A stretch of 64,000 nt of DNA, taken from the NCBI GenBank assembly GCA_963931925.1, contig OZ007581.1, positions 18,564,399 through 18,628,398 on the forward strand, in the 5' to 3' direction. Shown piece by piece: positions 12,162 to 24,330 of this stretch; the first letter of the stretch is position 1, and the number at the start of each line of letters is the position of its first letter. The DNA comes from Onchidella celtica. Its lineage: Eukaryota; Mollusca; Gastropoda; Systellommatophora; Onchidiidae. Both the position numbers and the translations under genes were made by a program. The notes under the pieces are model-generated. The model saw only the letters and a program-made list of their open reading frames with translations. It searched no databases and was not told the origin of the DNA.

Positions 12162-13034
12162 TGTCACAAATCCCAGACTGGGAGATGTAATAAGTTATGA
12201 CAGGACAACAATCACGAACAAACAAGTTTAACACTTAACAGAACAACCCATCAGACTCACACATTTATTAAACATAACTATACAGATAATAGCGCAATTA
12301 CATACATTATATTATTGAATTTAACTGCCGTACAACGGCCTTATTCCCACATGCACTCTTCCTCGGATCCACAACCCGGTAGTTACTTCCTAAAGACACT
12401 TCGGCCTCAGCCTCTCCCCTCAGGGTCTTAATAGCACATTAATAATTCACTGGCACCGCAGTCTCTCAATATCACCTTCCCATTGTCATACACCTTAGCA
12501 TTCCACTAGGACCTCAGCAGGGCAATAGCACATTATCATTTCAATAGCCCATCAACATGGTAATAGTACATTATCATTTCAATAGCCCATCAACATGGCA
12601 ATAGTACATTATCACATTCACGCTCATATCTACGTCCCTGTCCGTGGCCAGACTGCCACGACTTTATGTGCCTCTACTGTCCTGCACCGACAGCCTCACT
12701 CTTGGCCTATGTGTGGCCTCCGGCCCTATGCTGGCCTATCCCCTGTGCTCACCGAGGCGGCTCTTTGGCCCGTCCCCGACACCAGTCATCACTGGAAAAA
12801 CACTACTCCCAAGTCTTCCGACTGCTCTCCTTATGTTCGCCCGCTGGGCTTTCTCTTGCGTCCGTTCTCTAGGACCTTCTAACTTGCAGTGATAGTAATA
12901 CAGCGCTCTCGCCTCCTTCAGACACCCCACAACTCACAACATGCACGCTTTAACTTACTTGTCTACGTGCGTTAATTTTACTCTCCTCCTTTCCCCCCCG
13001 TAGTTATTAACTATCGCTCACTCCACTCGTGACA
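12162..13034 (-). mobile_element. solo LTR, family A/B
   Basis: An 873-bp unit beginning TGTCACAAATCCC and ending ACTCGTGACA (TG...CA termini with a 6-bp inverted repeat TGTCAC/GTGACA), flanked by a perfect 5-bp duplication TCATA (12157-12161, 13035-13039). The same sequence occurs inverted at 57137-63439, where its + strand shows an AATAAA near the 3' end. This implies that the copy here is on the minus strand. It carries a VNTR of about 41 bases near 12525-12620 (ATTATCATTTCAATAGCCCA). No internal retrotransposon sequence adjoins it, so it is a product of LTR-LTR recombination. ORFs inside are incidental. Confidence 0.85.
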
Positions 13035-13039
13035 TCATA

Positions 13040-15357
13040 CATTGTCTGCCGTTATGGGTTTGACCTCATTATGCATAAATTCAGATATTAAATCCAGCTG
13101 TTCATCAACACTGCTAAAAACATCTTGTTTTAATTCAAACGTTTATGCTTATAAATATTTTTTAAGATGAATGTCTCTCGATAGGGCATAGCTTCATAAT
13201 TTTGCATTCTCAAGAAGGCTGTACCCCCATCACATGATTATCTCCCTTTGCCCTTGACACCATCTTAGTTTTTTCTATAAACCGGAAGTGGAATCGATAC
13301 TATTTATTTATTTGATTACATGTAACATTGTTGAACATGACAACAAAATCAAAGCCTATTTTTGACAAATTCTTCTGTGTCTCTATTTTTGTTCTTGCAA
13401 TCTGGTTTTCTTTCTGATAGTCAGCATCATTTTTTTTTCTATAGTTTTTAAAAAAAAATCTATACAAGACTTGAGAATAACTTCGTGTCCCAGATCCCTA
13501 GTATTAAAATAAATTCAGTATTAGGTGAACTAAAATCGATGTCAACATTAACATAGGAAGTAGGCGGAGTGAGCACACTGATCCCTTAACACTTTCAAGT
13601 TACTGACCTTCAAACTTGGAAACAGGATTAAATGAAACCAAGAAACATAATAGAACATCAAGGGAATTGATGCAGTTGTACATGTCAACTCGGATTTTCC
13701 GAAATTCAGTGAATAAGAATGAACCAAAGAAAATCTTATGGAAAAAATAATACAACCCCAGACTCAAATGATACCAGGTCTGATAACTTACATCAATAAT
13801 GAGAATTATATTTGTTCAAAAAAAGGAATTTGTCACTTGGATTGAAAAATAAAACAAAAAAGACAAGTCTGGGAAATGTTCTTGGCATCCACTAAATCTA
13901 TATTATAAAAAACTTGCCACTCATACGACACGGATTTGAGTGAAATTTTGAAGGTGCCTGCCTGTCCACCTGGGGAAGGTTCTTTTTTAAAATTGCACAC
14001 TTGATATGACAGCGAAGTATTTTCTTTGGGTTTGCTTTGTGTCGTTGATTTTGCTTGGATCCTTTGTTTTCACAAACACAGAAGCCTATGATGCTATTAC
14101 TTCCTGCCTAAGCTAGACCATCCATGCTGAGTCGATACTGCAAAAATGGTTGACAATGATTCTTCTTTTGGTGACTCAAATCGATTTGAATCAATGAGTT
14201 GAGTGATTCATTTGATATGAACGAGTTGACGAGCCAGTGATGGCATTTCGAGTCATGATTCAAGTCAATTGGTGACCTAGTAACAACAGGAACTGTCACC
14301 ATGGGGTCCTAGTGGGTATGACCACTGATTTGGTTTCTTACCCTGGGGTGATGAGTCTGATCCATGCATTATTACTTCGCACCAGTCCCGTGTCAAAGTC
14401 TCCTTCGTTGGCTCCTTTGCCAGTGACTCTTAAGCTAGAGGCAAATCAAAAGTGATTCGAATCATTTTTGATTCATCAGCTGATTTGTTCGGTGGCGATT
14501 CGAATCAGCATAATTATCTGATTCAAATTGCAAGAAAGCCGCTCAGTGATTCAAAATGTGCCCATCAATACATTGCATGCAATGGTGTGCACAGGGTACA
14601 ATGTGCACTGCTAATTTTAGGCCTGCATTCTTTCAATTGTCTACACAATACATCATTTCCCCTCAGGTGGTTGGTATGGAAAAGAGATGTTGTGTGTATG
14701 ATTGCGAGGGTGGAGGATGGGTTATTTCAGAAATTTTTAAAAATGTATCTGTTCCACTGAATATCTGGTTGATCCTATACGTCTCAGGATATAATAATAA
14801 CATAGTTTTTTTGTGCAGATTCCTTTATGTTTGAAGTGGTACCACTTCTCTATATAACATGAAAAAGTATAAAACACTAAAATGGACACTAAAGTTCACC
14901 TGTGAGTACATTAACACTCGTTTCATTTTCAAGAAGCATATTCAGATCTAATATTCACACACTGTACTTCATATTGGTGCAGAGTCCGCAAATTTTATAG
15001 TTTCCACATATTCATGATAATTGAAAGTTTGCTTCAATTTCTATCAGCCGATAATATTAAATGATTGAAAAGAAAGTTGCCTTGAAAATTTTTTAATTGT
15101 AAGGAAAAAAAAAACACCTGCAAATCTTTTCAACGTCTCACAATCCCCCCTCTTTCTTGTCTTGCTAGAAAAGTGCAAAACAAATCAACTTTATCTTCAT
15201 CAAAATCTGATCTGTCCCTCTTCTCTCTATGATAAATTTAACAATGTTTATTTACTCAAATCATTCACATGATATTTGCTTGCCAGTTTTTGAGAATTTG
15301 TGCATATAAATGTCCACAGGAACCTGTACCAACGGAATGTACTATACTGTTTATCTG
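13040..15357. other. no gene; GANTC-rich patch at 14110-14560
   Basis: AT-rich sequence without recognised coding. Between 14110 and 14560 the motifs GATTC, GAATC, GAGTC and TGACTC are strikingly dense, including two GATTCGAATCA-like palindromes. Confidence 0.4.
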
Positions 15358-15363
15358 TTATAC

Positions 15364-17719
15364 CCGAGGCGTTCTCACTACAGGCCAGTCAGCCGAATGT
15401 AGGTCAGACATGTAGTGGGCCGTCTCGCCGCAGAGAGACTGACTAGCATTAATTAAATAATACGTTTAGTACTACATGTATTACTAGAACAGAGGTCCAC
15501 ATGGGCTAGCTCAGATACCAGTAATGAGAAATGTGTTCTAACAAACTATCGCGTTTTCGGCATTACTTAGAACACACAAAAATGTTTTTAAAATTATGAT
15601 AAGTGAAAAAATTAAACACACAAAATACCTTCATTACCAAATACTACGTGCAGGACCAACGATGCTTGGTTCAGTTTAAAAAAAATTACATAAAATCATA
15701 TGATTCATAAAACTGACAAATTGACCAAGCGATGAAGCATGGTTCAATAACACAACTGTGCATGTACTGATGTAGATTCATTTTTTAATTCTAGATCTAG
15801 TGTGATGTGGAATTTGAGTGAATGAAAATTTCTGTGTTGTTTAAGAAACAGAACCTCATTTGAACAGTATTCGTGGTTTAATTCTGATAGCCTGCATAGA
15901 ATGGCACCAGATAAAAGCCGTCATTATAATGCAGTGTATACCAGGGGAAGTTAATAGCAATCTTTCAGACACACACTTAAATAACTCCCTATCCTCATTC
16001 AGTCATTGCCTTTACCACCACCTTCACCCTATACCAAACAAAAATGAACATGAATGGGAGAAAGAAAAAAGACAAACTGTACAACATCAATAGCACTGAC
16101 AACAATAACAATGAACTAAATGTTATTTTGTACTCACGAATACATGTAGTCTGTAATGTGGATGCAGGCATTATAATAATTAGCCTACTCCAGGGATTTA
16201 TTGTGATTTTGACGTCAGTTTAGCAATCTTCCTCTTTGGATGTTTTCGCTTTGCAACTGGAGGCAGAACCGCTTCAAAAGAATAACCAAGTGAATGCAAG
16301 AAGGAGATCCTGGTGCGTGTAGATGCGACTGTTCTTTGGGGTATTTGTTAGTGTTACAGATCTTTTGATGAGTGCAGTCTTCTTGTCATCATACTGATCC
16401 GATGCATAAATAAGCCATCACAAAGCGAAGAACTTCATCAAGTTGACTCCATGACTTAATTTTCTTTATAAACTGGTGAAAAATCCTCTTCACACTGCAG
16501 TATGCTTCATAGTCTAAAATTAACGTCTCACTCTCAACTTTGCTTATAATAGTTATAATTTGAAATGAACAGAAAACTCTGGTATTGGACCGGTTCTCTC
16601 ATGGCTAAGGAAAATGTAATTGTTCGGTTGTTTAGTACTCGTTGCCAAAAAACCCAGGTCTTTTAGTTTGCGACTTAACAGGTCATGGAAGCTCTCAGAT
16701 TTTAGTGAGTCAAGTTCGAGAAACTCACTCATTTCATCGATATCCACTGCGCAGGCCTCTTGTGTAGACATTTTTCTGCGGCGTGGAGTAGTGGAGGTAG
16801 AAGTGGGAACACAAGATGAGGGAACATTAGGAAACACAGATGGGGGCACAGCTGGAACATAATGCCGAGAGGAGGGGATCTTAGTTGTAGGAACATCTTT
16901 CGGCCAATGCAGGGCGCAAATCCCCATGTTTCCAATAACATCTTCTACATTCAGTTTGTTCGGTAAGCTTGCAACCCACTCGTGACACTTAGTTTTGTCC
17001 TTTGGAAATCCATAGATTGGTATTTTCTCTTTGGAATCATCAGTTTTATAGCCTGTTTTGCAGCCAAACACAGAACACTTTCGTCCCATTTTGAGTGAAT
17101 ATTTGTAGACCCCTAGTCCAGTTCATGTAAAAAGTAGAATCTAGATCTAGATCTAGACTAGATCTACAGTCAAGGCGGTTTCCTACAATCAATAATGCAG
17201 CTCACTCACAGCCACCGTACAGCACGAAACACCACAATTTACAATGCACTGATGTTACAGAATCCCAGTTGATGTGATGAACTAAAACAAAAAAATACAG
17301 TTTACAGAATCCTTCGTTCTCTTCTTGACTTGATGAAATGAAATCAAGAGACGGATAAATGAAGGAGTCACTTCTATGTATATTCTGATCTGTCTAGATA
17401 TCTTAAAATCTTTATAATCCACGAGTTCACAAGTTGAAGCATGAGTAGCGAATGTGTAATGTAAACTGTCTTTGAATTTCGGGAAATACAGACCGGGTCG
17501 ATGCCGTACTTATTTCATTTATGGTATCGAGTCTCACTTTACTCTCTATTTTATATTTGTCATGTCGTATCGATTTGGAGTATCGATATTGTCACTGAAA
17601 AATCAGGGGGAGTAACTGCCCTTTGTTTCTGAGTGAGGCCTGGTGAGGCTAGCCAGTGGTCGGACCACTACATGTCTGACCTACATTCGGCTGACCGGCC
17701 TGTAGTGAGAACGCCTCGG
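15364..17719 (-). mobile_element. P-like DNA transposon with THAP ORF
   Basis: Terminal inverted repeats of 55 bp (15364-15418 and 17665-17719, starting CCGAGGCGTTCTCACTACAG) differ at only one position. They are flanked by TTATAC on both sides (15358-15363, 17720-17725); the direct repeat can also be read as 8-bp TTATACCC with a 2-base offset. The 2356-bp element encodes a THAP zinc finger on the minus strand and, further downstream (about 16390-16520), a decayed coding stretch containing KRIFHQFIKKIKSWSQLDEV. The DNA-binding domain of P-element transposases is a THAP finger, so a P-superfamily assignment is likely. The catalytic core is missing, so it is probably an internally deleted copy. 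Confidence 0.75.
16553..17089 (-). CDS. THAP-domain protein of P-like element
   Basis: A 178-residue ORF starting at the ATG nearest the right TIR. Residues 1-85 form a THAP (C2CH) zinc finger: C5, C10, C58, H61 (C-x4-C-x47-C-x2-H), W38 in the conserved position, and an AVPP box at 79-82. Family knowledge: THAP fingers bind DNA and serve as the TIR-recognition domain in P-element transposases. After about residue 105 comes a Ser/Thr/Pro-rich linker and then an acidic helix-like region. The ORF stops before any RNase H-like catalytic domain. Coding-like sequence resumes to about 16390 after a stop, so the transposase is broken or spliced. It could act as a DNA-binding-only repressor; that is inference. 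Confidence 0.75.
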   Translation of the reverse strand: MGRKCSVFGCKTGYKTDDSKEKIPIYGFPKDKTKCHEWVASLPNKLNVEDVIGNMGICALHWPKDVPTTKIPSSRHYVPAVPPSVFPNVPSSCVPTSTSTTPRRRKMSTQEACAVDIDEMSEFLELDSLKSESFHDLLSRKLKDLGFLATSTKQPNNYIFLSHERTGPIPEFSVHFKL

Positions 17720-17864
17720 TTATACCCTAATTAATCTGTTATATTGCAAATGATAGTAGATTTGAATATGATATGAAGATTAAATGAAGAGAATCAATTC
17801 AATGTGACATTACATGCTAACTGCTCATAAACGATTTGATTAGTAGGGTTTCATTCTAATTTAA

Positions 17865-18752
17865 CCGCCATCCCGCGTTGAGTGAATTCGTCCATGTAAC
17901 GCCCTATGCGGGGATAGCCAGCGGCCAGTCAGCCAAATGAACCAATCGTTCATGTGTTGCCGATAACCTTGGCAGTCTGGTCAATCAGGTTTATTTGAAC
18001 ATGTGTATTGTCTTTACCTTAGAGTACAATAACAACAATAACGGTGGATAAATCATAAGTGACTCTTATGATATTTGATAAAGTACTTGTGATGAGATGC
18101 AATAAGTTCTATTGTTAAATAGAAGGTCCATAATCAAGAATTTTCTGCATTTACATGCCGTTTAACACATGTATCCTTTTCCCCAAGAGCTGTGCCTTTT
18201 TTTTTTGGTCCCTAAGTCAGGCCATTCAGGTATTATTTTTCAAGCCAGGCACTTAAATTCCTAACCACATGTATCGTGACACTGCCTTCTCCCTCCTGAA
18301 CTATGTAAAGGTTCCACTTACTACATGTATGATGTTAGTTTTCTTAGAACACCTTTAGCAAAAGATTTGATTTCCAGCTTGTAGAGTACATACATGTACT
18401 GAAAAGTGGTTTAATCAAAGCAACACAATATCTCTCTAATTACCCCATCAAATAAAAACAACGACCAACCACAAAGTCAGTCATTTTCTCCCAGTTTTTG
18501 CTGTTGAAAAACCTACCGACAGACGCCCTTATGTTGTATATCCCAGTATTACATCGGAATTCATCATTACGGACAGAGAACGGTTTCTCAAATACGCAGA
18601 CGGCCCCTTTCTTCTCATTTGACATGTAGATGACAATCAGCTTAGTAAAAGTTTCCCCAAGATTTTCCCCAGTCTGAAATTCAACCGTCAGTACAATTAC
18701 ATGAGTACTAGTATGATGAATACTTAGGAATAGTTGCATTGTAGTAAACGCA
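17865..18752 (-). mobile_element. piggyBac-like element, second copy (truncated)
   Basis: Begins after a TTAA (17861-17864) with CCGCCATCCCGCGTTGAGTG, aligning to the reverse complement of the right end of 8287-9367, including GTAACGCCC.ATGCGGGGATAGCC. Homology continues in inverted orientation to about 18752 and then stops, so the other terminus is lost. Divergence between the copies is substantial, with many small indels. Confidence 0.7.
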
Positions 18753-20059
18753 TAGCTGCCAACTTTCAAAAACCCCAAAAAACAGATTCCTGATCATCGA
18801 TCCCACCCCATTTCCTCACTTTGTCACATTATGGAACATCATTCTCTCTAGACATAATTTAATGTAATGTATAAGATTTTAAGAAGCAGAAAACAACTTA
18901 GATTCGAATATTAATACATGTATCATTATCACCACTGTTTCCATTTCTGAAGGAAGAACTGATTATATGATATGAGCTCTCCTCAGAATTGTATAACTCT
19001 CTCATACTAACTTGCTCTTGTAGTATTGAACAATGTCAGACTTGCCTTCAAGTGACTATGAAACTGGTGAAATTGGAGTCACAACAGCATGACTCATGAC
19101 TCACAATGCATTTATTGGACAAGTTTGATGATAGTACAAAAGGAAATTTCTCTGAATATTTTGCAGTAAATATCTAGCCACCCCTTAATGACTCATGAGT
19201 TGGATAGTGAAGATTTCTGATTAAAATAAATCTACCCATTATCGCAAATCATGTTAGGCATAAAAGATAAACTAGGTAGCAGACCTAGATAATCCTTTAG
19301 AACTGAAGCCACTTCACAAGCCATTTCCATATTGTTCTTACAGATCTAGTGTTCTATTGTTTACCAGCTAACGGACTCTGGATTTTGATTTCTAGGGCCA
19401 TCATTGCACACGTGTACGCCTTAGCCTAGGCCCAGTTTATCCATGGTCACGAGTTACGTTTAGTTAGGCATAGATTCTAACAGACGACCGACCTAGATCT
19501 ACCAGTAGTTACCACTGCCAAAGATGATTATAGGCTATGTAAAACTGTAAAAACAAAAACATAATATTGAAATAAAATGAAGCCACTTCACAAAATGTGT
19601 CCACTATTCTTACTCACTGACCGCCATCGTTTACGATACAATACGCATGACCTACACGTGCTTAAGTACCCAAGCTCATGTGTCAATATTATGTCAATAT
19701 AACGGAATAAATCATGAGAAAAAATCTTGACCCATTTCGGGGAAAGCAAAACAGGACATCTGATGACCCATTTCATTTGACGTGTCTTACGCTTGAATAC
19801 CGGATTTTCACCTTGCTACCTTACAGAACAAATGGAAGGAGTTCCGAATGCGTTACATGCTAAAGAGGGTTATTTTGAGGGGGTTGAATAAAAAAAGGGG
19901 CTAGGTATTTTTGGGGGGTTAATAAAGAAATAGCAATAAATAATTCACGTCATTTTTCGTTTTCTCTCATGTGTCTCTCTCCCCTCTCTATCTTGCTTCC
20001 ATTTCATCTCGATTTCTCTGCGCTACAAACATCTGAAAGAGAACACATACATAATAATC
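18753..20059. other. no recognised feature
   Basis: AT-rich DNA; no coding or repeat that I can match. Confidence 0.4.
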
Positions 20060-20150
20060 ATAAATCATGACAATGCTCGGATCCGCACCCACACCCTTTC
20101 GCTCCTGAATCACATGTCTTAACCATTTCGCCACGCAGGTGAGTTAACAG
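20060..20150 (-). mobile_element. tRNA-like SINE head or tRNA pseudogene
   Basis: On the minus strand, GTGGCGAAATGGTTAAGAC reads as a tRNA D-arm/A box, and GGTGCGGATCCG about 45 bases downstream as a degenerate B box. The acceptor stem does not close well, so it is not an active tRNA gene. Confidence 0.4.
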
Positions 20151-20960
20151 ATTGTCGGTAAAAATTTACTTATACTCACAGTCAGTACCTTGACCTAAAT
20201 TACGGAAAGTTACCGACCTTGTTAATTTGCATGGTTTGAAAAAATTATGAATCGGCTTAGTAGCGAAACAATCCGATTTCAGCTGCTCGGAGATTGCATG
20301 ATCTGATCTAATGAGGGCCTACTTGTGTGTACGTCGATCGCCAATGGCTACCCCAGCCCTTTTCGCCCGATTAGTCAATCTGACTACCGCCCATTGATAC
20401 AAACTGACTAGACCCTCACGCCCCCAGGTCCATCTGACCATTCCATGTGTTGTGAGTTTAAATTCGTGAACACTATATCAAGTTTTGTTTCAGTAAACCT
20501 TCGCCAGCCGCGCTTTTTGGTAAATTCTGTTACTGTGACCTCTCCCCAGTAAGTTTCAAAATGGCAGCTGTTTTCGGATTTTGTCTCACTTCAGACTTTT
20601 TTCTTGGATTATACTATTTTTCTTAGCAAGTATGTTACAAGTGTTATTGTGAATATGAAGTGATAATTGGTCATAAGGTTGGGAACAATGTGTAACAGTG
20701 AGCTTTCCATAATAACGGTAAAAATTACATGTAACGCATACGGAACTCCTCCCGAACAAATCATTAAATGAGATATATTTAAAATTAAACCTTTTCAACA
20801 TTAAAGAAAGGCAACTCTACAAGTTTTTGTCTTTAATTAAAAAACTTTAAAAAAGTAAGATCTACCTAAGTCATCATGGTGCTTAACATGGTGTGACGTG
20901 TTACAATCATGAAAAGTGGTTCAATTTAAATAATATTTTCTGGAAAACTCAACAAATCTC

Positions 20961-21160
20961 CCAGCCAGCATCAACCCTATGGAAATATGACGTATAGAAC
21001 TGATCATGTCAAGTTTGCACAATAAAGTGGAATGACATCATTCCTATGTATCTGCTGATGATATATTGCATTGTCAATGGACTGATATAGAGCCAACTAC
21101 TATGGTAATCCTACCGTTCCCAGAAATCTATGTCAGACTGACATGAGGTTGCTAGCTGGA
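20961..21160. mobile_element. MITE (CCAGCCAGCA family)
   Basis: A 200-bp element with imperfect inverted ends, CCAGCCAGCATCAACC and GAGGTTGCTAGCTGG, and subterminal GTCAGACTGACAT. Related copies are at 2120-2205, 10985-11155, 21499-21738 and 42090-42235. Confidence 0.6.
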
Positions 21161-21498
21161 CTGTTATGTTTTAATGATCACATCAGGACACAGTGATAAA
21201 ATACATGTTAAGGCCAGTAGAAACCTCTCTTGTGAATATTCACCACACAACCCACTAACAACAGTTAAATGCTGTATGACTGAGGCTAAATGTTGCCTCC
21301 TATTTAGCACAAAACATTCTTTATTAAAGTTTACCTAGTGTCCACAACATTAACAGAATAACACCTTGGGATAGTTTAAATGTAGCCTACTGTGCACTCT
21401 TCTTTCAGAACACTATTACTGCAAAGACAGAACAACACCATTCATGTACTAAATGAAATTAATTACAATTATGTCCTGTGCATTCCCTTTAAACATAT

Positions 21499-21738
21499 AT
21501 CCCTGTCATCATCCCTGTGTCAATCTGATGTAGATTTGTATAGGATTTCTGTAGGGTTGGTAGGATTATTGTAGGGGCAGGTTCTCCACATCAAAATGAC
21601 CTCACAAGATCATAACCAGAGGATCTATGTAGGAACAACGCCATTCCAATGAGCAAACTTGACGCCAATCTTAAATCTTTTACTAGTTTTAGTATAGAAT
21701 TTCTCTAAGTCTAAGGCAGACTAAGGTTGCTGGCTGGG
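21499..21738. mobile_element. MITE (CCAGCCAGCA family), second copy
   Basis: Shares TGTCAATCTGATGTAGATTT and GGGTTGGTAGGATTA with 2120-2205 and ends AAGGTTGCTGGCTGGGAC, the family terminus. The left terminus is eroded. Confidence 0.6.
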
Positions 21739-23948
21739 ACATTGCTATTAGTATTACAGTAAGACCATGGATTCACGCCACGTTATTGTACATTTAAAGC
21801 CAAGTTGGCCAAGACTGCTCATTTCAGCTCGACTTTTCATCTTGTTGAGCGAACTTTAAATCTAGATCTACCATTTAGCCTATATGCCAAGATTCTAGGC
21901 TACTGCACACAAAACACGAAGACATTGCTCTTGCTGATAACAATACTGGGCCTGGTTGACACAATACCCAACAGTGTGACGATCCAAACTGGGCTGACTT
22001 TGGCAGAAACATACGATTAGAAATTCTTAGGATGGGAGATGGATGGCTAAATGATATCCAGGGCCACGTGGATAAACATGTGCAAGCATGCTTTGTTCCA
22101 GTAGAAAATGCCTACCTTGTCTCAAAATCCAATGCTGATGACAAAGCTAGGTTGTCTGTCAAGACTGTCCTTCCGAGGAACTTCACATTCTTAAAATTAG
22201 GTTGAGCTGATCGATATTGAAGTTTTGCTGATATATCCATAGTGTCACTTTCGTTTCAGAATCAAATTTGAGGTGTATTTTAATTACATTAGTAAAATGC
22301 AAATTAATACCAACGCTAAGATATGTGAAAAAATAACAAAACAATTTTTTTAATCGCATCGGTCGAGCTTCGAAAATAGATGTATATACCTATACTCTCT
22401 GGCCTCGCGTATGAAATAATGCCGAAACGATACAATAAAACACAAAGTGAAAAGGAAGACGGAGCAAGCTTTCGATCGATTAATCTCTGTTAGGACAAAA
22501 ATAGAACAGTAGCCTACAGAAAACTGACCCAATTAAAAAACCGGCCAAATAAATAAATTGAATAAAAGAGAAAAAAAATATGAACAAATAAACCTCTTGT
22601 AGAATATTAAAGCAATATGAGTACTTAGCTGCCACTCCCAACTTAGATTCTCAGTGGGCAGCACATCCGCCAATGTATGGTGGCTCAAAGTCAAGTGGGC
22701 CAAGTATCCATTAAACTGAGTGGTGTGTTTTTTCCCCACGAGTTTATGTACGGTCAAGCAATCAACCTTTAACGACACACGATTTCACTCTAAACAAATG
22801 GGAGTCACTTAATTAATCTATTACATTTTCTTGAACTCGGTACAGTGGAGACAGCTCTATTTGCCTGTGGTTTCTATTGTAGTATCAGAAATCTCTCAAC
22901 AAAACATCGTGTTCGGTTGCATTTTCTCTACAGCTAACACAACATTCACAAACATCTCGTACAAACCTGACGCTTCCTTTGCTTTAAATCGATGACAAAA
23001 GGGGTGGGGGGGGGGTATTTTTGTTTCCCTTTCAAAAAGCAAAAAATAGCCTTGCCTTGATCCACACAAAATCAACGGGAAGCGTGAGTAAGCACTGCAA
23101 ATGCAATGTGAGTGTCTCCTTGCAGCGGCGTAGCCTAGGTTGCCAGCGCCCGGGGCAAGGAAGTATTGTACCCCCTTAACCCGTGGACTGTTCGTTAGCA
23201 CTCCCTGAATCCCTTTCACCACTTCAGCTTTGTGCCCCTCCCCCACCCAGCACATGTATTATATTTTAAAAAGATGTTATGAAATGAAAGTAAAATGCAT
23301 TTAACGCTAGTATAGCCTACTCAAATTTATTTAAAATCGACTGGTGATCCCCCCTCCCCCTCTCAAAGTTTATGAAGATCTAGTACAATTTCACAATAAG
23401 TCAAACATTTCACACGCATTCGTGCAGGTTTTCAATAACCGTATTGAATTCTGCATTGAAATCTCTCTCAATTGAAGCTTTCGCGGAGGCCCCACCCACG
23501 ATACGCCACTGTCTCCGTGTTTCTAAGTGCACGAGTTAAGTCTCGATGAATTGGTGAGCGAGTGAATGCATGAAGAGGTGAGAAGTTGGTGAGGGACGGG
23601 GGCTGGGAGGGACTGGGGCATTGTTTTGTAGTGAATAAAACGGATTATAGTCTCTCCCAAAGTTGTAACTGTAACGTATGACATTGTTTTACAGTTCACA
23701 AGTGGTTTATAAACATGTCTAGATATTATGAATCATCTCTCTGTTATGTTTATCACTTGTTTCTGTTTAAACAATGCAAAACCTACTGAATAATTATATT
23801 TGATCCCGAGCATTGCTCGGTGTGTCCAGTACAAATTAAGATCATTTCCCGTCAACGAACAGCTGACCACGACTAGTGCTTCATCAAATATAATCATATC
23901 TTGGTTTTAGATAATGACTATCTGCATCATAATCATAATGAAATGTTG
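21739..23948. other. no recognised feature
   Basis: No supported gene. The open frame at 22896-23255 (minus) has no splice or domain support and covers a G-run region. Confidence 0.4.
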
Positions 23949-23963
23949 TTGACAGACAGACAG

Positions 23964-24059
<96 letters not shown>

Positions 24060-24190
24060 ATAGAGAGAAAGAAAGATAGATAGATATGGATGGATGGATG
24101 GATGGATAGGTGGGTGGGTGGGTGGGTAGATAGGTAGGAGGGTAGGTAGGTCGGTAGGTAGGTAGGTCGGTAAGTAGGTCGGTAGGTAGG

Positions 24191-24249
<59 letters not shown>

Positions 24250-24330
24250 GCGGGTAGACGGAGGGGGAACACAGACAGACTCTTAGGCAGACAGAAATGG
24301 AGACAGACAGACAGACATACACACAGACGG
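23949..24330. repeat. compound tetranucleotide array
   Basis: Successive blocks of GACA, GGCA, GATA, GGAT, GGTA/GGTC and GATA again, ending with GACA. The block order suggests stepwise unit conversion. Long ORFs (Tyr/Leu/Ser/Ile repeats) are artefacts. Confidence 0.9.

Noticed and set aside
12595..12930. Overlapping ORFs of 64-95 residues
   Set aside because: They lie within the solo LTR and are not conserved in the sister LTR.
18440..18778. 112-residue minus ORF
   Set aside because: Inside the piggyBac-like copy; the homologous stretch at 8560-8780 is full of stops, so there is no coding conservation.
20060..20150. Functional tRNA gene
   Set aside because: A- and B-box-like motifs are present but the stems do not close and the B box is degenerate.
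22896..23255. 119-residue minus ORF
   Set aside because: No splice sites, domain or repeat match; covers a G-run and low-complexity DNA.
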